From positions 3,472,001 through 3,536,000 of the forward strand of contig NZ_CP080421.1 in NCBI RefSeq assembly GCF_019457515.1: a DNA stretch of 64,000 nt. Reading direction: 5' to 3'. Below the pieces are notes generated by a model, which ran no database searches, had not been told where the DNA came from, and was given only the letters and a program-made list of their open reading frames with translations. The stretch comes from Shewanella mesophila (GTDB lineage: Bacteria; Pseudomonadota; Gammaproteobacteria; Enterobacterales; Shewanellaceae). The position numbers and the translations under genes were made by a program. Below are positions 8,474-17,177 of this stretch, in pieces; within the stretch, counting starts at the first letter, position 1; each line of letters starts with the position of its first letter.

Positions 8474-9298
8474 TTACCATGGCATGTTAAATGAGACCTG
8501 CACCAGTAGGTCCTTATTCCATGGCAAGATAGGCAGATAATCAGGATCATCGGTCACCCCTCTGGCATAGGGCTCTAAGTTATATTCGGTATATTTAAGG
8601 CTCACAATCAACAAACTGTCATCACGCCATTCATGAGCGTCGTATCTGAGGGTCACTTCAGCTTCATTCTCAAGCCAAGCACTTCCATCGTTCCAATGTT
8701 GCAGTGATAGACCTAAATCAAACGAAGTGCCGAGATCAAAATGCGTATTGGCTGCAATGGTATAAGCCCCGGTTTTATTTTGAAAATCTTCTCTGTCATA
8801 GCCCCGCATACGCGGTACGTCATCATCAATTTCTAAGAAGTAATAGCCCGGGCCGACTTTTAACTCAGCCGAGAAGGGATCTGTTTGATATTGATAGCTT
8901 ATGGTAGGAAAGAGTTTTAATTGTTTCTCAACGGAACTCACGGTATTACGCTTACCACCGACAGTGACATCCCAGTTAATGGAACTCGAAGGCGAAAGTT
9001 GAAATAGCTCACCTTCAGCAGCATATTCCGAGCTAAACCAAATAGGAATATGATCGGGATCGAGTTCATCCACATCATTATCGATGTAAATGTTGAGCTT
9101 ACCCGAGAGCAAGATATCGCTTTGGGTCATATGTTCGAGCGAAAGATGAACTTGGGCACCAAAGGTATGCGAATCAGCCTCATCTACATAATAATCATGG
9201 CCGCCAATGCCTAAGCGCCAATCTAAAGCTTGAACAGAGGGTGAAATAAATCCTACCGCTAAGGCTCCGCTAATTAATACACGTTTCGATCTATTCAC
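8474..9298 (-). CDS. Putative outer-membrane beta-barrel protein
   Basis: The frame is open further upstream, but the GTG at 9298 has GAGGGAATTATT just before it and begins a clean signal peptide (NRSKRVLISGALAVGF..SVQA), so I start there (274 aa). The mature protein is rich in alternating aromatic/polar strands and ends in FNMPW, the C-terminal aromatic signature recognised by the BAM machinery. Acidic loops (DNDVDELDPDH, EIDDDVPRMR) may bind divalent cations. No named family recognised. It is monocistronic. Confidence 0.72.
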   Translation of the reverse strand: MNRSKRVLISGALAVGFISPSVQALDWRLGIGGHDYYVDEADSHTFGAQVHLSLEHMTQSDILLSGKLNIYIDNDVDELDPDHIPIWFSSEYAAEGELFQLSPSSSINWDVTVGGKRNTVSSVEKQLKLFPTISYQYQTDPFSAELKVGPGYYFLEIDDDVPRMRGYDREDFQNKTGAYTIAANTHFDLGTSFDLGLSLQHWNDGSAWLENEAEVTLRYDAHEWRDDSLLIVSLKYTEYNLEPYARGVTDDPDYLPILPWNKDLLVQVSFNMPW

Positions 9299-9789
9299 AA
9301 TAATTCCCTCTATATAATTTTCACCGAAAAAACACCTAGCGACCTTAAAGCATCGACAACTACACTCTGACAAATTTAAGCACGATTTACCTTAATTGTC
9401 AGTAAATTAACACGCAAAAACCACAGTGTTTTGTGTATTTTTAGATGATTGCCAGTGTTATTTTGAGGTCATTTATTATGCTAATCGATTTTGCCCCTAA
9501 TGACGGGATTAATCCCGTAAAATTAACTAACCTGAACTTAAACTAAATTGGATATTAGCGGGTTATGCGACAGGGTAAATAGCCCGAGTTATCCTTGCAC
9601 TAGGGCATCAAAGATGAAGAAAACGATAACGTAAACTAGCTAACACTGAACAACATTTTTACCCCGTGATAATTTCAACATCAATAGTACCTTAGCCTTA
9701 TCACGCCCAAAGTATAGCGATGAGCCTAGGATTTAAGGCTTGCGTTCTTTTTATGCTATTGCCATAGTAGAAATCATCGCCAATCACGG
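9299..9789. other. Divergent intergenic region
   Basis: AT-rich spacer between the divergent outer-membrane protein and DnaJ-related genes. It contains a short palindrome, GGGATTAATCCC near 9505-9516, of unknown meaning. No gene longer than about 20 codons is supported. Confidence 0.4.
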
Positions 9790-10461
9790 ATGACTAAACC
9801 TATGTTGCCAGCAAAACCTTCTCTGATGAAAGCTCAGATCGATGATGAGAGCGCCGCAGGCTCCATGTTCTCAATCAAAGGCGACAACCCCCTTATTTGG
9901 CCACTACTTTCGCTACTCCAGAGTTCAAATCACAGCTGGAAAGTACATCACCTTGCCGCAGAACTGCAGCAAAAAGGCCTGTTGCAGAACCTAGATGAGA
10001 ATGCCCAAAAAGCCCTGTTTAAACAAAACTTCTTACTAATGAATGCGCTGTTTGAACTACAACAGATGCTACTTCCGGGTAGCTGGCTGCAAGTAAAATC
10101 GATGGAGATCCAAATTTTCAGGATCATCCCTAGCGATCTCAACCAACAGTTATCTGAAGCCGATGCGTTACGGGATTACTATATGGATTGGCGTAACTAC
10201 GACACCTGCCCAAACATTATCCAGGAGATGTTAGAGTCATTTTGGAATCGTTATGAACAATACATAGGCGCTAACCCCAATCTTATGCACAAGAGTCAGG
10301 CGTTACGGGTATTTGAACTCGATGACAGTGCCACAGACAAAATGGTGCGAAAACAGTGGCGTAAGTTAGCACTCATATGGCATCCGGACCGCGAAGGCGG
10401 CGATGCGGCCAAATTTCGACAGGTTTGTGAGGCTTGGCAAACTTTGCGCGTAAAGTTATAA
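9790..10461 (+). CDS. DnaJ-related protein with C-terminal J domain
   Basis: 223 aa. The C-terminal 55 residues form a J domain with the invariant HPD in LIWHPDREGGD, which stimulates the ATPase of a DnaK-type Hsp70. The N-terminal part (about residues 30-160) matches the gammaproteobacterial 'DNAJ-related' N-terminal domain: NPLIWPLLSLLQ, LFKQNFLLMNALFELQ. It has no Gly/Phe region or zinc finger, so it is a type III J protein. The partner and client are unknown. The gene stands alone, about 150 bp upstream of the dsbA-like gene. Confidence 0.82.
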   Translation: MTKPMLPAKPSLMKAQIDDESAAGSMFSIKGDNPLIWPLLSLLQSSNHSWKVHHLAAELQQKGLLQNLDENAQKALFKQNFLLMNALFELQQMLLPGSWLQVKSMEIQIFRIIPSDLNQQLSEADALRDYYMDWRNYDTCPNIIQEMLESFWNRYEQYIGANPNLMHKSQALRVFELDDSATDKMVRKQWRKLALIWHPDREGGDAAKFRQVCEAWQTLRVKL

Positions 10462-10612
10462 AAAATCACCTCAATATACAACTTAGCTCACACTGTAGGC
10501 GCTGTTTCTTAGCGCCAGTTCAGTCATGCTTAAGCTTTCGCTATTATGCTAAAAACAATTCTGTTTTTACGCTTAACACTTTTGCACAGCGCAGCTGTCA
10601 CTAGAGGACTCT

Positions 10613-11275
10613 ATGATTAAACATATCGCATTAGCGCTCACCTTAGCCGTCGCGCCATTAAGCAGTTTTGCTGCACAATTTGTTGAAGGTAAACATTTCA
10701 CTACGGTATCTGAAAAAGCCCCCAGCGCAGAACCCAAACTGACCGAGTTCTACTCTTTTTATTGCCACAACTGCTTCAACATGGAGACGCAATATCTTGG
10801 CGATATTAAGGCAAACCTAAAGCCAGAAGTAAGCTTCGACAGCAAGCATGTTGACTTTATGAACAGCGATATCGGCACCGAAGTGATGCGTTCGCTGGCA
10901 GTGATCCAAGATCTAAAAGTACAAGATAAGATGATCCACGCGATGTTTGCTGCCATTCAGGGTGATGAGGGGGCCAACGGACATGGTCATGACCACGATC
11001 ATAGCGCCCACGACAAACCAGAAATCAACAACCGCGCCGATATCAAAAAAGTCTTTGCCGACAAAGGCATCGACATCAGCAAATATGATGAAATCGCCGA
11101 CAGCAAAGCGGTAAATGAGAAAATAGCCCTATGGCGTGCCCAGCAACGGGAGTTCCGCATTCAAAGCGTGCCAACCTTTATCGTTAACGATAAATACTCC
11201 GTTAACCTCAGCGAAATGCGCACCCTTGGTGAGCTTATCGACCTCATTAACTATCTCGCGGTAGAGCACAAGTAA
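10613..11275 (+). CDS. dsbA: DsbA-like periplasmic thiol:disulfide oxidoreductase
   Basis: 220 aa with a signal peptide cut near residue 20 (SSFAAQF). The thioredoxin-fold active site is C51-H-N-C54, and the cis-proline loop is QSVPTF with Pro187. DsbA donates disulfides to secreted proteins and is reoxidised by DsbB. Unusually, the helical insertion carries a His/Asp-rich stretch at residues 123-133 (GHGHDHDHSAH), absent from E. coli DsbA, that could bind metal. An AGAGGAC ribosome binding site precedes the ATG. A terminator follows at 11304-11327, so the gene is monocistronic. Confidence 0.87.
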   Translation: MIKHIALALTLAVAPLSSFAAQFVEGKHFTTVSEKAPSAEPKLTEFYSFYCHNCFNMETQYLGDIKANLKPEVSFDSKHVDFMNSDIGTEVMRSLAVIQDLKVQDKMIHAMFAAIQGDEGANGHGHDHDHSAHDKPEINNRADIKKVFADKGIDISKYDEIADSKAVNEKIALWRAQQREFRIQSVPTFIVNDKYSVNLSEMRTLGELIDLINYLAVEHK

Positions 11276-11303
11276 GCCCAGTGCTTAGCATCGATTTTAT
11301 CTC

Positions 11304-11327
11304 AAAGGCTCCCATGGAGCCTTTTTG
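11304..11327 (+). terminator. Terminator of the dsbA-like gene
   Basis: AAAGGCTCC pairs with GGAGCCTTT around a short loop, followed by a run of T. Confidence 0.85.
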
Positions 11328-11519
11328 TTATACGCTTTGTCATTTAAATAATGCATATAACGGAATAACGATCTAAACATTAAACAATGGTATTTTAACC
11401 TTAGCATCATGATATGCCGCTAGCAGGAACAAAATGTGTGTTTACACATCATTTTGTCAAAATTTGTCGCTATCATCCGTATCAGGCGACATATAGTCAA
11501 ATTACTACAAGGAGTATCT

Positions 11520-12593
11520 ATGTCCCTTAGCCACAAGCAAAAAGTGTACATTCCAAAGGACGTGAGAAGTAATCAATATATCACTGCGGAGATCAAGGTA
11601 ACCGATGAGTTACTAAGCCATTACCCTGACTACAACACATGTTACCAAACACTGAGTCGCACTATTTTCAACCTCGCCATTGAAGAAGATATTCGCAATA
11701 TTCATGTGATCACCAATGATAAGTTACCCGTCGTCCGCTTCCATACCGAGGCGTATTGCTTCCCAACTGCAGAGCAGATAGTGTTTTTCTATAATCCTCA
11801 ATACCATGAAGCGCAAACCCTTCATAGTCAGGAAGGTTACCGCGCACGTAAGATCAGAATTGTGTTCTTAGCCACGGGTGATGAAATTCGCAGTAACTCG
11901 GCTAATTTTCACATTAAAGTGCGCTCTTTTCTCGGAAAGTTAGCGCCACAACTGCCTGAAGCCGATCTCAAAATAAAGATCCGTGATCATCAACATCTCT
12001 CTTACGATCTTTTTGCAAAAGCCAAAGGTAACAAAGAAACCTACGGCTATAAGCTGCGCCCTATCGACCTAAGATATAAAGCAAGAAACTGCCCCCTGCC
12101 TGACGATCATGGCTCCATTTGCTATGTCACGGTAAAACTGCCCCTAAGCCGCAAACTTAAACAAGAGATATTACCAACGCATAGCGAAGACTACACACCG
12201 CTGTACCAAAAACTAGAGGAGACATTTGTCCAAGCGGCATCGACCAAGCAATTGAAGCAAATAGCTATGGTTGCCAATGGCTTAACACCGCTGGTACGCA
12301 ACAGTAAATATGATCTGGTTGAAAGCACCGATGAAGTACAGATGCTGGGTTTCGATCCCAATCAAGAAGCGCAGCAATTTGTGAGTCATTGGGATGGGAA
12401 ACGCTTAGTCGAAATGGTGAATTTTATTATCGTCGCCGAGCCAAAAGACTGTAAAGATGCGGGTTTAGGTCGTTTTCTGAATCAGGTCGAAGATGCACTC
12501 AAGCTGCTGACCTCAGATCTAGCATTAGATAAATCTCGTGAAAGCTTAATCGTGCGATTCCATCAGCACATTAGCTATCACACCGCTAAGTAA
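11520..12593 (+). CDS. Conserved hypothetical protein, DUF3083-like
   Basis: 357 aa, soluble, no signal peptide. The ATG at 11520 has AAGGAG 8 nt upstream and is preferred over an in-frame upstream ATG at 11436. The sequence appears to contain two similar halves (YPDYNTCYQTLSRTIFNLA near the start, DYTPLYQKLEETFVQAA later). I associate it with the DUF3083 family of Shewanella and relatives, from memory and not by search. No catalytic motif is evident. It stands alone, ending in a strong hairpin at 12608-12642. Confidence 0.65.
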   Translation: MSLSHKQKVYIPKDVRSNQYITAEIKVTDELLSHYPDYNTCYQTLSRTIFNLAIEEDIRNIHVITNDKLPVVRFHTEAYCFPTAEQIVFFYNPQYHEAQTLHSQEGYRARKIRIVFLATGDEIRSNSANFHIKVRSFLGKLAPQLPEADLKIKIRDHQHLSYDLFAKAKGNKETYGYKLRPIDLRYKARNCPLPDDHGSICYVTVKLPLSRKLKQEILPTHSEDYTPLYQKLEETFVQAASTKQLKQIAMVANGLTPLVRNSKYDLVESTDEVQMLGFDPNQEAQQFVSHWDGKRLVEMVNFIIVAEPKDCKDAGLGRFLNQVEDALKLLTSDLALDKSRESLIVRFHQHISYHTAK

Positions 12594-12607
12594 AGTCAGG
12601 TCACAAA

Positions 12608-12642
12608 CCGCTAACTCATAGCCTTAACGCATGAGTTAGCGG
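12608..12642. terminator. Bidirectional-type hairpin after the DUF3083-like gene
   Basis: CCGCTAACTCAT pairs perfectly with ATGAGTTAGCGG (12 bp stem, 11 nt loop). The U-tract is weak on the plus strand. Confidence 0.65.
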
Positions 12643-12717
12643 CAAAATAAGTCAACACAAGTATCTTGAACTTCGAATCAAGGTTGGCAAATTCACTAAG
12701 CCTCTATTGTTGCATTC

Positions 12718-12804
12718 CCAGTTGTTATCGTTGATGCCAAAGACGGTGCAAAACATTTCTATGAACCCTATGGCTTTCAGGCACTTAAAAATGCTGAACA
12801 ATAA
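12718..12804 (+). pseudogene. C-terminal remnant of a GNAT acetyltransferase
   Basis: A 28-codon frame ending at TAA 12802-12804 reads VVIVDAKDGAKHFYEPYGF and so on, which is the typical C-terminal end of a GNAT acetyltransferase of the TacT toxin type (VDAKD..A..FYE.YGF). No start or upstream acetyl-CoA binding part is present, so only a fragment survives. It marks the edge of a decayed accessory region. Confidence 0.6.
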
Positions 12805-12884
12805 AAGTGAAAACAGAGTGAAAACTAGCAAAAGTGAAAACTAGCCACCCATTATAAAACAAAAACATAATAAGCTTTCTGTTC

Positions 12885-13055
12885 ATGTTCACTCACCGTG
12901 ATGTGATTTGCTCATCTCTAGGTCGATACGATATTGCCGGAATATTGATGTATGACGACATTAAGCCTGCTGACTTGAAATGGCGTATTTCAGCAGCACT
13001 AAACCAACCTATTGCACGAAAAGAACAACAGGTTTTGTTTGCAATAAAGCGTTAA
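12885..13055 (+). CDS. Small hypothetical protein, 56 aa, possibly a remnant
   Basis: ATG 12885 to TAA 13053-13055. The product is soluble and basic at its end (IARKEQQVLFAIKR), with no family recognised. No good ribosome binding site is visible. It is convergent with the RAYT pseudogene (2 bp gap), and may be a fragment of a larger lost gene. Confidence 0.3.
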   Translation: MFTHRDVICSSLGRYDIAGILMYDDIKPADLKWRISAALNQPIARKEQQVLFAIKR

Positions 13056-13057
13056 TA

Positions 13058-14018
13058 TCAGTCTATTTTGAAATGCTGACAGCTCGTTGCAAAGTGCCGT
13101 CGTCGCTTCTCTAAGTGTTCACAGTAATGGGTGAGTGCTTGTAATGTGCCCACCGGGCCATGAAAAAATTGACCAAATTCGCTAATGAGCTTAACCCAAT
13201 TTTCATGGGGGATATTCAATCTTGTCAGTACGTTAACACTGTTTTCATTGATGGCGCCACGTTTATCGTCACGAATATTACGTCCAGTATCATCTACCAG
13301 TTCAAGATAGTCTGTTAACGAGAAAGCTATACCATTCGGTTGATTATCGCGTTCATTGCCGATAAAAGGGAGTAGCTTTTTGGGCTGTTCCCCCTTTAAG
13401 GCAGCCTGAATGCGTAGTTGAACACTGGTATGCTCTGAGCCCTCAGGGGTTGCGGCCATCTTGACTCGAATGGGGTTCAAATCAACGTAGGCCATGCAGG
13501 CTAAAACCGCGGCTTCATCTAACAAAGCTTGGGATTTAAAGCGTCCTTCCCAGAATCGACCCGTACAGTTATCTTCTTGATTTGCTTGCCGAGCAATGGG
13601 TTCGTTTAAACATCGCATGAACCAACTAAGGTCACACAGCCGACTTCGGTAAATCGCAATCGCATGCCTTAGCCTGACCACTTCGTGAGGTTCAACTAAC
13701 TCACCTTTTGCGAACTTTCGCGTTAAGTCATCGCCGTTAAACAGCTTATGCCACTGCTCAACTACTTCGCGGTCTGTCCAGCGATTTGCGGTTTCCACAT
13801 CGATATACAACACCACGTGCAGATGATTCGACATTACGGCAAATGCTGCCACATCAATGGCAAAAACGGTTTCAAGTTCAAACAGTAGCGTTTCAATCCA
13901 ACTACGGCGATGGTCATAATTCTTGCCTGAAAACTTATCATCGCCGCACAACGCGGCTTCAACAATGGTAGTAAGGTGTGTCTTCAAGGCTAATTTGGGT
14001 ACGGCGAGGGCGCGGCAT
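13058..14018 (-). pseudogene. REP-associated (IS200-like) tyrosine transposase, inactivated
   Basis: The authentic start is ATG 14018, with a perfect AAGGAGG 5 nt upstream, and begins MPRPRRTQISLEDTPYYHC, the typical N-terminus of Shewanella RAYT-type Y1 transposases. Codon 20 is TGA (13959-13961). A few codons later a small deletion at a repeated TGCGGC shifts the frame. After that the body reads on in another frame: LCGDDKFSGKNY, the HUH motif SNHLHVVLY, and GRFWEGRFKSQALLD..YVDLNPIRVKMA. The catalytic core therefore remains, but the gene cannot be read through. RAYTs mobilise REP-type palindromes with single-strand chemistry. Confidence 0.85.
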
Positions 14019-14447
14019 AAATACCTCCTTGTTAAATGCTTAATCAAAGCATAGCGGAGGTTTGCTACTGTGCCATTAATTCAGGGTGTCCTATTAATAC
14101 TACTGAACACGGTGACGTGAAAGATCGAAGGTGTACATATGTTGCTATTTTGTTTTCATTGTCGTTGAATTCGTGGTATTCAATTTGCCTGTGCACCAAG
14201 GTTATGCGGTCATCCTTGATGAAATCCAAGGAAAACTTTATATTTCGCACATTTATTTTCAATTAAATTAATGACTTACACTGGGGCTTTTTAGTAACTC
14301 GCACAAAAAGGAACTTGGATTGACTCATTTTTTGGCAAAAAAAGGCCATTTGTGGAAATGAAATGATCAATTCAATTCTTCCTTGCCGATGCAGTATCTT
14401 TACAACGCCCGGCAACAAAATACAGGGAAGAACAAGGAGGAAACCGA
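14019..14447. other. Gene-poor stretch between RAYT pseudogene and glycine-rich gene
   Basis: No convincing gene. A terminal 30-codon frame ending near 14268 (reading VILDEIQGKLYISHIYFQLN) may be a scrap of a lost gene. The stretch ends with the strong AAGGAGG at 14434-14440 that serves the next gene. Confidence 0.35.
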
Positions 14448-15935
14448 ATGTCTTTATCACCAGCTTTTTTAAGCCGGATCCATCGTCTGTACACAGGGTT
14501 GACCAATTTCACTCATTCATCGAAACCGGCAGGCGCGGGGCTCTTCATAGTGCTCGCCTGCTCCATGGGAGCACTGCAGGGCTGTGACGGAAATGAAAAC
14601 GCTCCGACTGCGCGACTTACGGCAATGGAATCGTCTAACGTGCCCGGCCGAATGGAACTCGATGGCAGTTTTTCCGTTGCAGGCGGTGAGAGAAAACTGG
14701 TTTCTCATACTTACACAGTAAAAAACCAGGATACGGGCGAAACCGTCTATGGGCCGGTTACCATTGAGGGCGGGCCGAACCGGGGGCCGCTGAAAGTCCA
14801 TCCCTACGCTGATACCGCCTCAACCCAGGGGGTCAAAGACGTTTCGGGGAACTACCAGGCGACGCTCACCGTCATGGACGATGTGGGCCAGACGCACACC
14901 GCAGTGACAAATTTCGCCCTGGGTGGAGCAGTTTCTTACGCTATCGAGGACTGCGATGCAACCTGTTCTCTTGCCTCCGGCAATTCAAACCAGGTGGTAT
15001 GCACCCTAAACACCAGCTGCAACCAAGCAGTTTTCTGGACCAACATTGTCACCCAGGCAAGCCCCCTCAACAGCGCCGTAGACGAGAATACAACTTTATG
15101 GATACAGGCTATCGGCGCCGGAGGAGGTAATGGCACTAACGCGACTTTCGGCGGAGGATCGGGATCAGGCGGAAAAGGAGGCTTTGCCCAGGTGGTAACC
15201 ACAGGCAACAATTATGGAAATATCTTCGGAAACGCGATTTTCTACTACTACCTAGGGCAAGCGGGAAGTCACGATGACAGCGGAGGGGCCGGAGGCGCCG
15301 CCACGATCGTGGCGAGCTTTGAGCCGAACGGCTCCCTGCCGCACAGCGATATTGTTCTGATAGCCGGCGGCGGTGGCGGTGGCGGCGAGGGCAGCTCTCT
15401 CTTCAGCGGTTCCATTCAAGGCGGCGGTGGTGGCGACGGCGGCTTTGCGTATTCAAGCCTGGTCGGCAAGTCGGCTATCGGTGTAGGCACAGCCGCGTTT
15501 TTTGATGGTTTGGATGATTCAGTAAGCGGTCTGGGCGGTGGTGGAACCGCTTGTACTGAAGGTGTGGCCTGCGGCGGTGGCGGTTATAACACTGGATATC
15601 AGGGTTTCGGCGGAGCGTCGGGCGGTTCGGGTTCCGAAGGATCAAAGGGCTGGATAAATGGTGGCCCTAATCTTGCGGTCAATGCCGGGAAAGGTGGCGA
15701 GGGCGGTAACCCGGCCAGCTGCGGTGGGGGCGGTGGAGGCGGCGGCTACGGAGGCGGCGGTAGTGGAACCATAGATGGCATGTACTCTAAGGACGCTTAC
15801 CGATGCTATGGCGGTGGCGGGGGCGGCAGTTATGCGATGCCTTCAAGCAGGACGGACAGCAAGGCCCCGACTTCTTATGCCGGAAACTCCGGAAACGGTG
15901 AAGTCCTTTTCATCTTCAACACAGATCCCTCATAG
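14448..15935 (+). CDS. Glycine-rich surface lipoprotein
   Basis: 495 aa. AAGGAGG stands 7 nt before the ATG. After an unusually long, partly basic leader, a hydrophobic segment and a lipobox (GALQGC, Cys46) predict a lipoprotein. Residues about 55-165 look like an Ig/PKD-like beta domain (VPGRMELDGSFSV, YQATLTVMDDVG). From about residue 220 the chain is dominated by Gly tracts (GGGGGGGEG, GGGGGGGGYGGGG, ending GGGGGGSYAMPSS), like the glycine-rich domain of ALK/LTK-type and bacterial adhesin-type proteins, where such tracts can pack as polyglycine-II helices. The gene is visibly richer in GC than its surroundings, suggesting transfer. Confidence 0.75.
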   Translation: MSLSPAFLSRIHRLYTGLTNFTHSSKPAGAGLFIVLACSMGALQGCDGNENAPTARLTAMESSNVPGRMELDGSFSVAGGERKLVSHTYTVKNQDTGETVYGPVTIEGGPNRGPLKVHPYADTASTQGVKDVSGNYQATLTVMDDVGQTHTAVTNFALGGAVSYAIEDCDATCSLASGNSNQVVCTLNTSCNQAVFWTNIVTQASPLNSAVDENTTLWIQAIGAGGGNGTNATFGGGSGSGGKGGFAQVVTTGNNYGNIFGNAIFYYYLGQAGSHDDSGGAGGAATIVASFEPNGSLPHSDIVLIAGGGGGGGEGSSLFSGSIQGGGGGDGGFAYSSLVGKSAIGVGTAAFFDGLDDSVSGLGGGGTACTEGVACGGGGYNTGYQGFGGASGGSGSEGSKGWINGGPNLAVNAGKGGEGGNPASCGGGGGGGGYGGGGSGTIDGMYSKDAYRCYGGGGGGSYAMPSSRTDSKAPTSYAGNSGNGEVLFIFNTDPS

Positions 15936-16018
15936 AAGGTGCCTGAAACGTGCTGGCTTGAAAGACATCAAGATTAGCAAGTCGACTAAAGTCGTTTGAG
16001 TCTTTTGTCAAAAAGCAA

Positions 16019-16070
16019 CTAACAAATAAGAATAAGTGTCGCATCGCCGACACTTTATTTGGCTGTAGAA
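16019..16070 (+). terminator. Hairpin after glycine-rich gene, terminator or decayed attC
   Basis: AATAAGTGTCG (16031-16041) pairs with CGACACTTTATT (16048-16059) with one bulged base. The stem is framed by CTAACAAAT on the left and ATTTGGCTGTAG on the right, which recalls the TAACAA...GGCGTTA frame of an attC site but with a non-consensus right end. A plain terminator reading is equally possible. Confidence 0.4.
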
Positions 16071-16402
16071 CAAGCCCGTCGCTTTATTAAGTAAATTGCT
16101 CGGATGGGCACAGGAAGGAAGAGCGCCCGCCACTGTTTGACAGGCGAGCGTCGCCATGAAGCATATGAGCCAATGCTCTCAAACAACAAAGTCGTCTGCT
16201 TCCTTTTTCCCAATTTGAAGTTATCCGAAGCAGACTGTTTCGATAGCAATTCCTAATTCGAAACTGTCTAACAACGCTTTAGAACGACCACTTTACATCG
16301 ATAATGCCCCATTTCGCGTTATAGGGCTGCTGAAGCTAACTCTACAAGCAGTAAGTTGACCAAATTTAAGTAATGCTACAGAGTTTCTTGAATACTCCGG
16401 CT

Positions 16403-17002
16403 TTAGTAAGTGTCTAAAGGACTTGTTGTCCCCACGAAATGTTGGCCAAGTACATGTGTATAGATTTGTGTTGTACTCACGTCATTGTAGCCAAGTAACT
16501 CTTGAACACTTCTGATATCACGACCTGCTTTAAGCAGATGAGTTGCAAAGCTATGACTAAACGTGTGACAGGTGACGCGTTTATTTATTTGAATACTACG
16601 CACGGCATTCCCGAGCGCTTTACGAATAACACTTTGATGCAAGTGGTGCCTGCAAAGCGTTCCAGTATAAGGATTAATGCCGGTTGATTTTGAAGGAAAA
16701 ATAAACATCCATCCGGGTTGCCTAAACACATTGGGGGACTTACGTTCTAATGTATTTGGCAGAGATGGACCTATCCCTTGTAGATTGTCATGCTGTTGGA
16801 TCTTAGTAGCCTTTTCAATATATGTAGTGAGCTTTTCTGCGCATTTATGGCCGAGGATGGTTTGCCTATCTTTTCGCCCTTTTCCATCTCTAATCGTCAG
16901 TGTAGCCCGCTCCATATCAATATCTTGTACGCGTAACCGGAGGCATTCTGAAACTCTCAATCCTCTACCGTAGTGTAACTCTATGATTCGTCGTTCCCTC
17001 AC
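16403..17002 (-). pseudogene. intI: Truncated integron integrase (IntI), catalytic residues mutated
   Basis: Only the catalytic C-terminal part (about 199 codons) of a roughly 320 aa integron tyrosine recombinase remains. IntI identity comes from the extra region specific to this subfamily (LERKSPN, GWMFIFPS, then RRHHLH-like CRHHLHQSVIRKAL). Catalytic Arg16 (GLRVSE) and Tyr181 (TQIYTHV) are present. The box II motif is HTFSH, so the conserved Arg is Ser149, and the box III LLGH is LLGY (Tyr172). The N-terminal DNA-binding domain is missing; codons upstream stay open as far as about 17050 but do not resemble it. The protein should be inactive. No attI or cassette array adjoins it. Confidence 0.85.
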
Positions 17003-17140
17003 ATCCTTGTGATCACGCCATTGGTACTTCCATGCACAGCACCCACTGGACAGACATAAAGTAACTGCGAAGGTGAGACCTTCAAACGCCTTTAATCAAT
17101 CCTCACTCAGCCAGACGCTAAAGCTCGCATCTTGAAACCC

Positions 17141-17166
17141 GTAGCTCGTAGCTCGTAGCTCGTAGC
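17141..17166. repeat. Heptanucleotide repeat (GTAGCTC)3.7
   Basis: Three GTAGCTC copies plus GTAGC lie between the integrase remnant and recJ. Confidence 0.9.
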
Positions 17167-17177
17167 CCAAAGCCTAA

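Noticed and set aside
13058..14047. Intact 329 aa transposase starting at 14047
   Set aside because: The first 30 or so residues are read in the wrong frame; the family N-terminus with its ribosome binding site is in another frame starting at 14018 and contains a stop.
16055..16249. A 64-codon minus-strand frame
   Set aside because: No ribosome binding site, no recognisable domain, and it overlaps the hairpin after the glycine-rich gene. It may be part of a dispersed repeat.
16265..16325. Candidate attC (TCTAACAACGC ... GCGTTATAGG)
   Set aside because: The outer boxes look right, but the inner arms (CTTTAG against ATTTCG) do not pair, so no attC hairpin forms.
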